Below, piece after piece: positions 9,435 to 17,891 of a stretch of 64,000 nucleotides of DNA; the first letter of the stretch is position 1, and each line of letters begins with the position of its first letter. Location of the stretch: NCBI GenBank assembly GCA_963830165.1, contig CAWHKZ010000005.1, forward strand, positions 434,001-498,000. Direction: 5' to 3'. A model generated the notes under the pieces. That model was not told the origin of the DNA, did not search any database, and was given only the letters and a program-made list of their open reading frames with translations. Origin of the DNA: Bog-756 sp963830165 (GTDB lineage Bacteria > Actinomycetota > Acidimicrobiia > Acidimicrobiales > RAAP-2). The translations under genes and the position numbers were made by a program.

Positions 9435-10091
9435 ATGCTCGTCCTCAACCTGGTCATCATCGCTCTCGCCATCACGCTCGAGCCCATCCCCTTCACCGCC
9501 TTCGCCCTGGTCCTGGCGTCGACGAACGGCATCACCAAGGCGGCGTTCTTCATCAGCGGGTGGATCCTGTCGCTGGCCGTCATGGTGGCCGTCACCCTGG
9601 CCGCCACCCAGGACCACCCGCCCAGGCCGAGCACCGCGCCGTCGACCGCGGCACTGGCGGTGAAGATCCTCCTCGGGGTCGTGCTGGTGGGCATCGCCGT
9701 GCGGCGCCGGCGGCGCATGGGCACGCCGAAGAAGCCCAAGGATCCTCCGAAGTGGCAGGCCGGCGTGGACGGGATGTCGAAGTGGTTCGCCTTCGCCCTC
9801 GGGCCACTGACCCAGCCCTGGGGGCTCGTGGCGGCCGGCGTGGCCACCATCGTCGACGCCAAGCTGGGCTCGTGGCAGAGCGTGGTGACCCTCGTCGTGT
9901 TCTGCCTGCTGTCGACGGCCACCTACCTGGCCGCCGAGGTCTACGCCTGGGTGCGGCCGGAGCGGACCAAGGAGCTGCTGACCGCGGTGCGGTCGTGGAT
10001 CACGGGCCACACCGACCAGGTGATCATCGGCCTCTCGGGCGTCCTCGGGATCTGGCTGATCGTCGACAGCGTCTTCGTCCTGCTGTCCTGA
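9435..10091 (+). CDS. GAP/Sap-family membrane protein
   Basis: A 218-residue membrane protein with five to six hydrophobic segments. Features of the GAP (Sap, sulfolipid-addressing) family are visible: the N-terminal helix pattern ALAITLEPIPFTAFALVLAS, a charged RRRRRMG cytoplasmic loop near 97, and a mid-protein segment KWFAFALGPLTQPWGL. In mycobacteria members of this family help export or place glycolipids in the envelope; the same role here is inference. It follows the acyltransferase gene on the same strand with a gap of 78 bases, so a shared envelope-modification role is possible. Confidence 0.7.
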   Translation: MLVLNLVIIALAITLEPIPFTAFALVLASTNGITKAAFFISGWILSLAVMVAVTLAATQDHPPRPSTAPSTAALAVKILLGVVLVGIAVRRRRRMGTPKKPKDPPKWQAGVDGMSKWFAFALGPLTQPWGLVAAGVATIVDAKLGSWQSVVTLVVFCLLSTATYLAAEVYAWVRPERTKELLTAVRSWITGHTDQVIIGLSGVLGIWLIVDSVFVLLS

Positions 10092-10106
10092 ATCCGGCCG
10101 AGCCGC

Positions 10107-10466
10107 TCAGTCGGCCGACCGCGGCGGTGGCGGGGGGTCGACGGACGGGGTGCCCCCGTCCTGGACGTGTTCGGTCCACGCCGTGCCCGACCAGTAGCGC
10201 TGCTCGTGTCGCACGAACGGGTCGACGAACCACCCGGCCGCGGTGCCGGTGTACCCCGGCGCGGCCTGCTGCTCGGTCATCGGGGCGACCGAGGAGGGCG
10301 GTGGCGCCGACTGCGACGTGAACCCCCGGTAGGGGCCGGACATGCCCCGCATGCCGGGTCGGCCGCCCTGGCGGCGACGCTGCGACGCGAACATCCGGAT
10401 GGCCAGGACGGCGAGCACCGCCACGATGGCGAGCCAGGAATTGCCTCCGTTGCCGTAGAAACCCAT
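10107..10466 (-). CDS. Small membrane-anchored DUF2510 protein
   Basis: A 119-residue protein with one N-terminal hydrophobic segment (residues 10-27), a basic and Gly/Pro-rich linker, then a DUF2510 module at about 78-105: AGWFVDPFVRHEQRYWSGTA followed by WTEHV. DUF2510 is a short Trp-rich module frequent at the ends of actinobacterial membrane proteins; its function is not known. The tail is proline-rich and acidic. It converges on the GAP-family gene with 15 bases between. The ATG at 10466 is the only good start. Confidence 0.75.
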   Translation of the reverse strand: MGFYGNGGNSWLAIVAVLAVLAIRMFASQRRRQGGRPGMRGMSGPYRGFTSQSAPPPSSVAPMTEQQAAPGYTGTAAGWFVDPFVRHEQRYWSGTAWTEHVQDGGTPSVDPPPPPRSAD

Positions 10467-10520
10467 GCACCCAGTCTAGGTGGGGCATCCCCCGTCCGGT
10501 CCTCGCCCCGGGGCCTCGGC

Positions 10521-10970
10521 TCAGCCGTCGGGGGTCATCGCCTCCAGCGTCCGGGCCATCTGGCGGTGCACGGCCTCCACGGCCTGGAGGGGGCGGATCA
10601 TGACCCGGAACTCCACGATCCGGCCGGCCTCGTTGCACCGGATGATGTCGACCCCGTTGACGTACTTGCCGTCGACCGACGTCTCGAACTCGAGCACCGC
10701 CGTGTCGCCCCCCAGGACCTGCTTGGTGTAGCGGAACCCGCCGCCCTCCGGAAGGCGGCCCGGGTCGTCGGGGGGTCCCCCGGAGGCGGGGTCACCGGGC
10801 AGGGCCACCGCCGCGGCCTGCAGGTACATGGCGGTCACGGCCCTGCCCACCTGGGGCGTGAAGACGATCGGCGAGTAGAACACCACGTCGTCGTCGAGCA
10901 GGGCGTCGAGCCCGCCCGGCAACTCACCCCGCAGATGGCGGAGCCACCTGTCGACCACGTCCTCGATCAT
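10521..10970 (-). CDS. SnoaL/NTF2-like protein
   Basis: A 149-residue single-domain protein of the NTF2-like superfamily (SnoaL group). The order helix-rich start (VDRWLRHLRGELPGGLDALL), strand DDVVFYSPIVF and C-terminal strands (TAVLEFETSVDGKYVNGVD, IVEFRVMIRP) fit the cone-shaped fold with an inner cavity. Members act as isomerases, cyclases or small ligand-binding proteins; no catalytic Asp-His pair can be assigned safely. It has no tight operon partner. Confidence 0.65.
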   Translation of the reverse strand: MIEDVVDRWLRHLRGELPGGLDALLDDDVVFYSPIVFTPQVGRAVTAMYLQAAAVALPGDPASGGPPDDPGRLPEGGGFRYTKQVLGGDTAVLEFETSVDGKYVNGVDIIRCNEAGRIVEFRVMIRPLQAVEAVHRQMARTLEAMTPDG

Positions 10971-11045
10971 CGCCGTCCCCAGTCCGGCGGCCGCACGGGC
11001 GCGGCCCCGGCCAGACGGTAGCGCGGCCGGGCGCGACTCCCAGCG

Positions 11046-11602
11046 TCAGCCGGCCACGTCGGCCAGGTCGGCCAGCAGCGACTCGAACACGGACTCCGCC
11101 CACTGCCGGGCCCGGTCCGGCTCGCCCTCGACGAGCCGGTTGTCCCGCGAGACCAGGAAGCTGCGGGGCGCGGCCACCTCCGTGTAGCCGAAGTGGCGGA
11201 GCCGGCGCCCGATCCCCAGCGAGGCCCGACCGGTCAAGATCTCCGGACCCTCGAAGCGGGTGTCGAAGGCGGCGGCGGCCGTCCCGTCGACACGCCCCAC
11301 CTTGCGGAACCAGTCGCGCAGCCCCGGGCCGGGCAGGTCGGTCCCCGACGGGTGGGCGTCTCGGGCCGCGGCGGACGGCGGCGCGGGCAGCCCGCTCTGG
11401 CGGGATGCGCGCGCGTCGACATGCCGTGGAGGTGGGTCGGACCCCCGACCAGCACCAGGTCCGCGCCCTCGAGTACGCCTGGACCCGCCACTTCGGCCCG
11501 CACCACCTCGACCTCCCCGTGCCGCCGCGCCACCGCTGCCAACTCCTGGGCGACGTGTTCCGTGTTCCCGTACACCGACTCGTAGATCACCACCGTCTTC
11601 AT
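11046..11602 (-). CDS. Flavodoxin-like protein (one frameshift)
   Basis: A flavodoxin-type protein of about 185 residues that would bind FMN. The N-terminal strand and phosphate loop (VVIYESVYGNTEHVAQEL) match the T/S-x-T/Y-G-N-T FMN signature, and VLVGGPTHLHGMST marks the second FMN loop. The frame breaks near 11404 within a CG-alternating stretch; restoring one base joins it to a C-terminal part ending in SVFESLLADLADVAG. The ATG at 11602 is chosen because AGGAGG lies 8 bases upstream; an earlier GTG abuts that site. The role (electron carrier or a protein of the flavodoxin/NAD(P)H-oxidoreductase type) is not clear. Confidence 0.7.
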
Positions 11603-11683
11603 GCCGTCCACCTCCTGGCCCCATGGTGCTCGCCTCCACCGGAGGTTTCCAGAGGAGAACGACCCGAGGTCCGCCCGACGGGA

Positions 11684-12043
11684 TCAGTGGAACTCGACGA
11701 CCGCGAACACCAGGCCCCCCACGGCGAAGACCAGCGTGCCCGCGGTGACCAGGGCGAACGCCCGGCCGCCATCGAGGCCGCGGGGCGCCATCTCCGGGTG
11801 CAGCCTGCGCGACAGGCGCATGCCGACGGCCCACGACACCGCCCCGACACCCACCATGACCATGGCTGCGACCTCGACGGGTCCGGTGAGCGACCACACC
11901 TTGCGGGCGATCACCCCGACGGCGAGGAGCAGGGCGAGACCGGTCCGGCCCCAGGCCAGCTGGGTCCGCTCGGGAGCCAGTCCCTCGTCGTCCCCCCGGT
12001 CGGCCCTGGCCGTCGACCAGTCGGGGACGGGCTCACGTGCCAT
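11684..12043 (-). CDS. DUF202 membrane protein
   Basis: A 119-residue protein with three membrane segments (about 33-50, 57-75 and 95-115). The motif LAPERTQLAWGRTGLALLL is the DUF202 signature. Function is unknown in the family. It lies 11 bases downstream of a second, related DUF202 gene in the same direction, so the two probably form a transcript and perhaps a complex. The ATG at 12043 gives the normal family length. Confidence 0.75.
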   Translation of the reverse strand: MAREPVPDWSTARADRGDDEGLAPERTQLAWGRTGLALLLAVGVIARKVWSLTGPVEVAAMVMVGVGAVSWAVGMRLSRRLHPEMAPRGLDGGRAFALVTAGTLVFAVGGLVFAVVEFH

Positions 12044-12054
12044 GCCGGCCCGGC

Positions 12055-12423
12055 CTACTTCGTCCCGATGATCACCAGCGCGATGGCGATCAGGGCGATG
12101 ACGCCGATCCCCACGGACAGGATCATCGCCATGTTCGAGCGGGGCAGCGGCCGCTGGTGGCGCATGGCCCGCTCGTTGAGCCGCCACTGGCGGAAGCTGG
12201 TGAACGCCACCAGGGCGCCGAGCGCGATCAGGGGGATCCCGAGGATCTGGCGGCCACCCCGGATGTGGAACTCGGGCAGCAGCTGGGTGGCGGCCACGCC
12301 GGTGGCGATCAGGGCCAGCGCCGTCCGGTTCCACGCCAGGAAGGTCCGCTCGTTGGCGTACGTGAACCGGGCGTCCGGCTCGGACTCCTCCGTCGTGTCC
12401 CGACCGCTGCCGTCCCCGCTCAC
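12055..12423 (-). CDS. DUF202 / YidH-like membrane protein
   Basis: A 122-residue YidH-type member of the DUF202 family with three membrane segments. The signature RFTYANERTFLAWNRTALAL sits at about 19-38, followed by hydrophobic segments near 33-50, 63-80 and 98-120. It is the first gene of a pair with the shorter DUF202 gene just downstream. YidH/YidG proteins are often encoded in pairs, as here; their role is unknown. Confidence 0.78.
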   Translation of the reverse strand: MSGDGSGRDTTEESEPDARFTYANERTFLAWNRTALALIATGVAATQLLPEFHIRGGRQILGIPLIALGALVAFTSFRQWRLNERAMRHQRPLPRSNMAMILSVGIGVIALIAIALVIIGTK

Positions 12424-12445
12424 GCGCGCCTCACCGCGCCGCAGC

Positions 12446-13282
12446 CTACTGAACGACCGGGACGACCTCGATCGTCGTCAGGTCCTCGGACAGCACCACG
12501 ACCCCGCCGAACTCACCCTGCGCCTGATCGATCCACTCCTGCTCGGCACCCGGCTGCACCGGCGGCACCATGTGGGTCAGCACGAGGCTGCCCACCCCGG
12601 CGCGTGCCGCCGTGCGGGCGGCGTCCTGCACCGACGAGTGGTAGTCGAGGACGTCGAGGAGCCGGGGGAGGCCGAGCGCCTCGATCTGGTCGCGCCGGAC
12701 CACGGTGTGGACCAGCACGTCGGACCCGTCGCACAGACGGTCGAGCCCGTCGCACGGCACGGTGTCCCCGGCGATGACGACGGTCCGGTCGCCGTCCTCG
12801 ACCCGGTAGCCCACCGTGGGGTGGACCGGCGCGTGGTCGGTGGGCGCCGCGGTCACCCGCACGTCGCCCTGTTCGAAGACCACGCCCTCGGTGACGTCGG
12901 TGGCGACGGTGTCCGGCCGCCAGGTCAGGTCCTCGTGGTGGGCCAGCCGGTAGCCGATGTCGGTCTCGAGCATGGCCTCGGTGGCGCCCACCAGGGCGGC
13001 GGTGCCGACCGGCCCGTAGACGGTCAGCGGGTTCGGCGCGAACGACATCGCCCACCGGGTGGTGATGACGTCGTTGAGGTCGGTGACGTGGTCGCTGTGG
13101 AGGTGGGTCAGGAAGACCGCCTGGAAGGCACCCGGGTTCGACAGGGCACCGGCCGCCCGCATGACCACGCCGCGCCCGGCGTCGAAGAGGAGGTCGCCGG
13201 CCGACGTGCGGACCAGCGTGGAGGGCCCGGCCCGGTCGGGCGACGGGAGGGGACTCCCGCTGCCCAGGATCACTACCTGCAT
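12446..13282 (-). CDS. MBL-fold metallo-hydrolase (RNase Z-like)
   Basis: A 278-residue metallo-beta-lactamase-fold hydrolase. The metal motif FLTHLHSDHVTDL (HxHxDH, about 77-89), the later histidine in TDHAPVHP, the aspartate in VIAGDT and the final histidine in LVLTHMVPP give a complete two-metal site. The N-terminal VVILGSGSPLPSP resembles RNase Z and arylsulfatase-type members. tRNA 3-prime processing is possible, but many members of this sub-group are small-molecule hydrolases, so no substrate is named. The start is ATG, with GAGGAGAG upstream. Confidence 0.82.
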   Translation of the reverse strand: MQVVILGSGSPLPSPDRAGPSTLVRTSAGDLLFDAGRGVVMRAAGALSNPGAFQAVFLTHLHSDHVTDLNDVITTRWAMSFAPNPLTVYGPVGTAALVGATEAMLETDIGYRLAHHEDLTWRPDTVATDVTEGVVFEQGDVRVTAAPTDHAPVHPTVGYRVEDGDRTVVIAGDTVPCDGLDRLCDGSDVLVHTVVRRDQIEALGLPRLLDVLDYHSSVQDAARTAARAGVGSLVLTHMVPPVQPGAEQEWIDQAQGEFGGVVVLSEDLTTIEVVPVVQ

Positions 13283-13474
13283 GCTGGACTCTCCTCGCTC
13301 CGGTCCGGCGCGTGCGCCCGGCGGGCGGCTGGCCGGTCGGGCACTGTTCTGGCAGAGTCTATGACAGCACTACGATCCGTGCGTCACCTGCGCCCCTCCG
13401 GGCCTCCGGGCCCCGTCGGGACCGGGTCGCTACCCTGAGCGCGTGTCCTTCCACCATGACCAGGCCGACCAGCG

Positions 13475-13990
13475 ATGAGCGGCGACGGTGCGGCCGATCG
13501 GATCGATCGGATCGAGCGCCGCCTGGACGCGGTCGAGTCGGTGCTCGCGCTCCACGAACTGAAGGCGCGCTACGGCGAGCTGGTCGACGCCCGCTACGCC
13601 CGCGGTGCGCTGGCCGGTCCGGACCGGCTGGCCGACCTGGCCGGGCAGGCGGCCGCCCTCTTCACCGAGGACGGCACCTGGGACGGGGGACCGGGACTGG
13701 GCGTGGCCCGCGGCCGCGAGGCGATCGCCGCCCGGCTGGCCTCGCCCACCCTCGTGTTCTCGAGGCACCTCTTCGTGAAGCCCCGCATCACCGTGGACGG
13801 CGAGCGGGCCACCGGCCGGTGGGACCTGCTCAGCCCCTGCACCCGGCCGGACGGCACGTCGCTGTGGATGTGCGGCTACGAGGAGGACTCCTACGCCCGG
13901 GTCGACGGTCGTTGGCTGCACCGATCGATGACCCTCACCACCCTGTTCGTCTCACCCGCCGGGGCGGGATGGCCGAAGATCCTGGCCTGA
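13475..13990 (+). CDS. SnoaL-like (NTF2 superfamily) protein
   Basis: A 171-residue protein. An N-terminal helix (RIDRIERRLDAVESVLALHE) leads into a SnoaL-like domain: KARYGELVDARYA, the aromatic/acidic pocket strand ALFTEDGTWDGG, and SRHLFVKPRITVDGERATGR. Proteins of this layout often accompany degradation of steroids, aromatics or similar compounds, acting as dehydratases or as partners with no known activity. It is divergent from the metallo-hydrolase gene (192 bases) and converges on htrA. Confidence 0.68.
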   Translation: MSGDGAADRIDRIERRLDAVESVLALHELKARYGELVDARYARGALAGPDRLADLAGQAAALFTEDGTWDGGPGLGVARGREAIAARLASPTLVFSRHLFVKPRITVDGERATGRWDLLSPCTRPDGTSLWMCGYEEDSYARVDGRWLHRSMTLTTLFVSPAGAGWPKILA

Positions 13991-14029
13991 CCGCCTGGAC
14001 CATCGGGTCCGGGTCCGCCCCGGACGGCA

Positions 14030-14070
14030 CGACGCCCGGTGGCCATGGGCAGATGGCTCACCGGGCGTCG
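14030..14070. terminator. Bidirectional hairpin between convergent genes
   Basis: A perfect 12-bp inverted repeat, CGACGCCCGGTG and CACCGGGCGTCG, with a 17-base loop lies in the 119-base gap between the SnoaL-like gene and the converging htrA gene. Its place makes it a good two-way terminator. Confidence 0.65.
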
Positions 14071-14109
14071 CTGGGGCAGCGGTCGGGGGGGCCGACCGCA
14101 GGGGGGCGG

Positions 14110-15789
14110 TCAGGCGGGGGGACCGACCGCGAGGGTGACGGAGGAGGTATGGGACACGCCGGACTGGTCGGTCCACACGAGGTGGATGACGTCCCCGGGG
14201 TGGAACGGCTCGAGGGCTGCGGACAGGTCGGAGGAGTTGTCCACCGACGTGCTGTTCACCCCGGTGATGACGTCGCCCTCGACCAGGCCGGCGCCGGCAC
14301 CGGGCGAGCCGGGCAGGGTGCCGTCGACGACGGCACCCACCGCGGTGGAACCGGTGGAACCGCTGGAGCCCGGCAGGAACGAGCCCGAGCCGCTGTCCGA
14401 GGAGTCCTGGACCTGGACTCCGAGGAATCCGGTGGCACCGATGTGGATGGTCGAGCTGGCCCGGCCCTCCTCGATGCTCTTGGCGATCGACAGGGCGGTG
14501 TCGATCGGGATGGCGTAGGCCTGCGCGGCCCCACCCAACTCGGTGGAGTCGGTGGAGGCGGCCGTGTCCATGCCGACGACCTTCCCGTTGGACTCGACCA
14601 GGGCCCCGCCCGAGTCGCCGGGCTGGATGTCGCAGTTCATCTCGATGAGGCCGGTGAGGTTCTCCGAGTTTCCGCCGCCACTGTCACTGGCGGTGATGGA
14701 CTGCCCGAGGGCCGTGACCGAGCCACCGGCCGAGCTGGGTGTCCCGCCCGCGCCGCCGGCGTTGCCGACCCCGACCACGCCGTCGCCCACGCTGGGCTCC
14801 GACGAGGAGATCGGGGCGGTCTGGAGTCCGGAGGCCCCCACCAGCTGCACCACGGCGACGTCACCGGTGCGGTCGTAGCCGACCACGTTGGCCTTGTAGG
14901 TCTGGCCGTTGCCGACGTCCGTCACGCTGATGCTGGTGGCACCGTCGATGACGTGGTTGTTCGTGAGGATCTCGCCGTTCGAGGTCAGGACGATGCCGGT
15001 GCCGGCCGCCTGCTCGCTCTCGTAGCTGAGGTTGGTGTTGATGTCGACCAGGTCGGACGAGATCTTGGCGGCCACGCCGCTCACGTTCGCCGGGGCTCCG
15101 GCGCCGGTGGTCGAGCCGCCCGAGCCACTCGAGCTGGAACCGCTACCCGAGCCGAACGGGAACGAACTGCCCCCGCTCGAACCGGAACCGATCGACGGGC
15201 TCTGGGCCGACGCCGCCGTGGTGTCCGTGGGCCACGTGGCGTGACCGATGGTGGCGCCGAGGAGGAGGGCGGCCACGGCGATCACCGAGGCGACGACCGC
15301 CAGCTGGGCCCTGTGGCTGCGCCGCCGGGCCGGCGGGGCGGGCGGGGCCGGGTAGTAGCCGTAGGGCGACGGCGGCCACGTCGTCGGAGGCTGACCGCCG
15401 CCCACTCCGGCACCCCATCCACCGGGTGCCGGAACAGGCGTCGGTCCGGATGGGCCCCAACCGGGTGCCGCCACGGCACTCCAGGTGCCGGCGGCGGGGC
15501 TCGGGGCCCAGGGAGCGGCCGGGGCCGGAGAGGCCCCTGCCGGGAAGAGGTCGTCGCCGGCCACCACGACGGGCTGGCCCGGGTAGGGCGCCTCGGTCGG
15601 GGGCTCGACGTGCGGCACCGGCTGGGTCAGCGGGTGCTGCTGGGTCACGTTCGGGTCGGTCGCGGGCGGCTCGACCGGGGGGACGGGCGCGGTCGGCGCC
15701 TCGGGGGCATCGGCCTGCCAGGCGTCCTGGGCCGCATCCTGAGTTCCGTCCTGAGCTCCGTCCTGCTCCTCGCTGGGTTGCTCGTTCAT
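14110..15789 (-). CDS. Membrane-anchored HtrA/DegP-type serine protease with PDZ domain
   Basis: A 559-residue S1C protease. Residues 1-158 are cytoplasmic and rich in Pro, Ala and Glu; one membrane segment spans about 161-184; a Ser/Gly-rich linker follows. The trypsin-like domain (about 235-440) has the full triad: His279 in TNNHVIDG, Asp310 in TGDVAVV and Ser393 in GDSGGALV. A PDZ domain (about 455-555) includes GLVEGDVITGVN. It should act outside the membrane in protein quality control. The ATG start at 15789 has AGGTAGGAC upstream. No two-component or sigma gene lies beside it. Confidence 0.9.
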   Translation of the reverse strand: MNEQPSEEQDGAQDGTQDAAQDAWQADAPEAPTAPVPPVEPPATDPNVTQQHPLTQPVPHVEPPTEAPYPGQPVVVAGDDLFPAGASPAPAAPWAPSPAAGTWSAVAAPGWGPSGPTPVPAPGGWGAGVGGGQPPTTWPPSPYGYYPAPPAPPARRRSHRAQLAVVASVIAVAALLLGATIGHATWPTDTTAASAQSPSIGSGSSGGSSFPFGSGSGSSSSGSGGSTTGAGAPANVSGVAAKISSDLVDINTNLSYESEQAAGTGIVLTSNGEILTNNHVIDGATSISVTDVGNGQTYKANVVGYDRTGDVAVVQLVGASGLQTAPISSSEPSVGDGVVGVGNAGGAGGTPSSAGGSVTALGQSITASDSGGGNSENLTGLIEMNCDIQPGDSGGALVESNGKVVGMDTAASTDSTELGGAAQAYAIPIDTALSIAKSIEEGRASSTIHIGATGFLGVQVQDSSDSGSGSFLPGSSGSTGSTAVGAVVDGTLPGSPGAGAGLVEGDVITGVNSTSVDNSSDLSAALEPFHPGDVIHLVWTDQSGVSHTSSVTLAVGPPA

Positions 15790-15940
15790 CTCGTCCTACC
15801 TCCGGGCTGACACGACCTTCGTGACGACGTCACCTGACCATTGGACCCCTCGTCCGTAAGCCGTTCGTGAGCGGATCATATGAATTCCGTAAGGAACGCA
15901 AACGGGGAGGTCGGGCGGGGAGTTCACCGGGAATGCGCCA

Positions 15941-16690
15941 TCACCCCGACGGGGCCACCACCGTCACCCGATCGCCGTGACGGCTCGCCCGCCAGCCTCC
16001 GTCGGCGAAGTCCTCCGCGGCCTCGAGGCCACCGTCGAGTACCGCCCGGGCCAGACGACCCTTGGCCGTCTTGGCCTCGTGGCCCACGGACCGTCGGCCG
16101 TCGGCGGTCACGAAGTGCACCCTCACCACACGGGTCGTTCCCGCCAGGGCGTCGAGGTCCAGCGCATGGGCGTGCTCGGCCGGCAGGAGGTCGACCACGA
16201 TCCGCCCCCGGGCCCGGGTGGCCAGGGCGGGTGTGAGCGCCGGCCGCCAGAACGTCGACAGGCGGCCGAGCCGGCCGAGCGCCACCAGGAGCTTGAGCCG
16301 GTAGTCGGCCACCGGGTCGGCCGCCGTGGTCAGCCCGTAGAGGCCGGACGGGACGAGGATCCGTCGGCGGTCCACCGGCGAGAGGGTGGCCGGGTCGAGC
16401 CCGCCCCACACCACGCCCGAGTACCGCCGCCAGGCCGGCAGGACGGGTGCCGACCCGTCGACCAGCCGGGCGGTAGCGGCCACGGCCCGGGCGAGCAGCT
16501 CGCCCCGGACTCCCAGCACGGCCTCCCGGGCCCGGGTGTCGCGGCGGTCCAGCTCCCGTTCGAGCTCGGCCAGCACCGCCGCCCGGGGTGCCGCAAGCTC
16601 GTCGGCGAACGAGTCGGGCCGGCCGGCGGCCCGCCCGCCCTCGGCCTTGCCCTCGGAGGGCGGCAGCAGGAGCAGGGGAGGTCGCGGCAC
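15941..16690 (-). CDS. yaaA: YaaA-family peroxide-stress protein
   Basis: A 249-residue member of the YaaA/DUF328 family, DNA-binding proteins that limit free iron and oxidative damage in E. coli. The family start LLLLPPSEGKAEGG is followed by RYSGVVWGGLD, LVPSGLYGL, DYRLKLLVALGRLG and, near the C-terminus, HEAKTAKGRLAR; these are the conserved blocks. The GTG at 16690 is chosen because the family begins within a few residues of LLLLPPSEGK. It lies downstream of the PfkB kinase gene with 71 bases between, same strand. Confidence 0.85.
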   Translation of the reverse strand: MPRPPLLLLPPSEGKAEGGRAAGRPDSFADELAAPRAAVLAELERELDRRDTRAREAVLGVRGELLARAVAATARLVDGSAPVLPAWRRYSGVVWGGLDPATLSPVDRRRILVPSGLYGLTTAADPVADYRLKLLVALGRLGRLSTFWRPALTPALATRARGRIVVDLLPAEHAHALDLDALAGTTRVVRVHFVTADGRRSVGHEAKTAKGRLARAVLDGGLEAAEDFADGGWRASRHGDRVTVVAPSG

Positions 16691-16761
16691 GGACCAGGAC
16701 CGTAGCGGCCGCCGGTGGGCGTACCGTCCGCCGGACACCCGGTCCTCCGGGCGGTACAGGG

Positions 16762-17796
16762 TCAGGGGACGGGAGTGAGCTCCCGCACCCTGCAGCTCTC
16801 GGGAGCGGCGGCCAGCAGCAGCTCGAGGGTGGCGTCGTCGAGCAGGCCGGCCTGGGATCCGACGTGCTGCACCACGCGCATCGAGTTGACCGGCGCCCGG
16901 GCCATGGCGCGGTCCAGTGGGAGACCGGCGGCCAGGGCGGCGACCAGCGTGGCGGCGAAGGCGTCGCCGGCACCCGTGCGGTCGACGACCGGGCCGTCGT
17001 CGGGGAAGACCGGGACCGCGAACTTCGACGTGCCGTCGCTGCCGAATGCACCCGCCGAGCCGTCGGTCACCACGACCTGGTTGGGCCCGAGGTCGAGCAT
17101 CCGGTCCAGCAGGTTCGCCGCGTCGTCTCCGACGTGGGCCCCGGTGAGTGCGGCCGCCTCCTCGCGGTTGCACACCACCAGCTCGGCCCGCCGGAAGAGG
17201 CGGTCGAGGGCCCCCGCCCCGCGCGCGATCTGGAGGGTACCCGGCTCGAAGGCCAGCGACACGTGGGGCTCGGTGTGGAGCCAGTCGACGATCTGGTCCT
17301 CGTAGTCACGGGCGTCGCGCCCCACCGACGACAGGTAGAGCCACGACGGCACCTCGGACGGCCGCAGGTGGGGCCACTGGCAGTCGTGCTGCTCGTGGTG
17401 GACGAGGATGGTGCGCTCGTGGCCGACCCGCAGGACGAAGTTGCGGTTGGTGGGCAGGCGGGGGTCGAGCCGGACCAGCGAGGCGTCGACGTCCTCGGCC
17501 CGCAGTGAAGCGACGGCCTCGCGACCGAGGGTGTCCTCACCCACATAGGCGGCCAGCGCCGTCCGCATCCCGAGTCGGGCGCAGGCCACCGCGGCATTGG
17601 ACGAGTTCCCACCGGCGGCCACCGTGGTGGTGACCTCGCACGACACCTTCGCACCGAAGGGGAGTACGAGACGCCGGCCCTCGGGACCCGCCTCCACCGT
17701 CGTCGACCCGTCGTCCAGCGTGAGGTACTGGTCGACGGCCACGTCGCCCACGAACACGATGTCGAAGCGCTCCCCCGTGGGCATGGTTCCAGGCAC
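16762..17796 (-). CDS. PfkB-family carbohydrate kinase
   Basis: A 344-residue ribokinase-type sugar kinase. The first PfkB signature is seen in the region AAGGNSSNAAVACARLG (about 70-86), and the second in DRTGAGDAFAATLVAAL near 275, including the catalytic aspartate of GAGD. The opening FVGDVAVDQYL is typical. The substrate could be ribose, adenosine, fructose or a similar sugar; no specificity residues are safe to call. The GTG at 17796 is chosen because GAGGAGGGG lies 3-8 bases upstream; an ATG four codons later is the alternative. Confidence 0.85.
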   Translation of the reverse strand: MPGTMPTGERFDIVFVGDVAVDQYLTLDDGSTTVEAGPEGRRLVLPFGAKVSCEVTTTVAAGGNSSNAAVACARLGMRTALAAYVGEDTLGREAVASLRAEDVDASLVRLDPRLPTNRNFVLRVGHERTILVHHEQHDCQWPHLRPSEVPSWLYLSSVGRDARDYEDQIVDWLHTEPHVSLAFEPGTLQIARGAGALDRLFRRAELVVCNREEAAALTGAHVGDDAANLLDRMLDLGPNQVVVTDGSAGAFGSDGTSKFAVPVFPDDGPVVDRTGAGDAFAATLVAALAAGLPLDRAMARAPVNSMRVVQHVGSQAGLLDDATLELLLAAAPESCRVRELTPVP

Positions 17797-17891
17797 GTCC
17801 CCTCCTCGTCGGTCGGACCCCATTGTCCCGCCGGCCCGGTGACCGGGACAGGGCCCTTCGTCCCACCCGCACCGGTGCTCCGGTCCCGGAG

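Noticed and set aside
13312..15810. Very long open frames antisense to the htrA, pgi, dnaB and other genes
   Set aside because: They mirror the GC-rich codon positions of the true genes, have low-complexity Arg/Gly/Pro/His-rich products and no family motifs.
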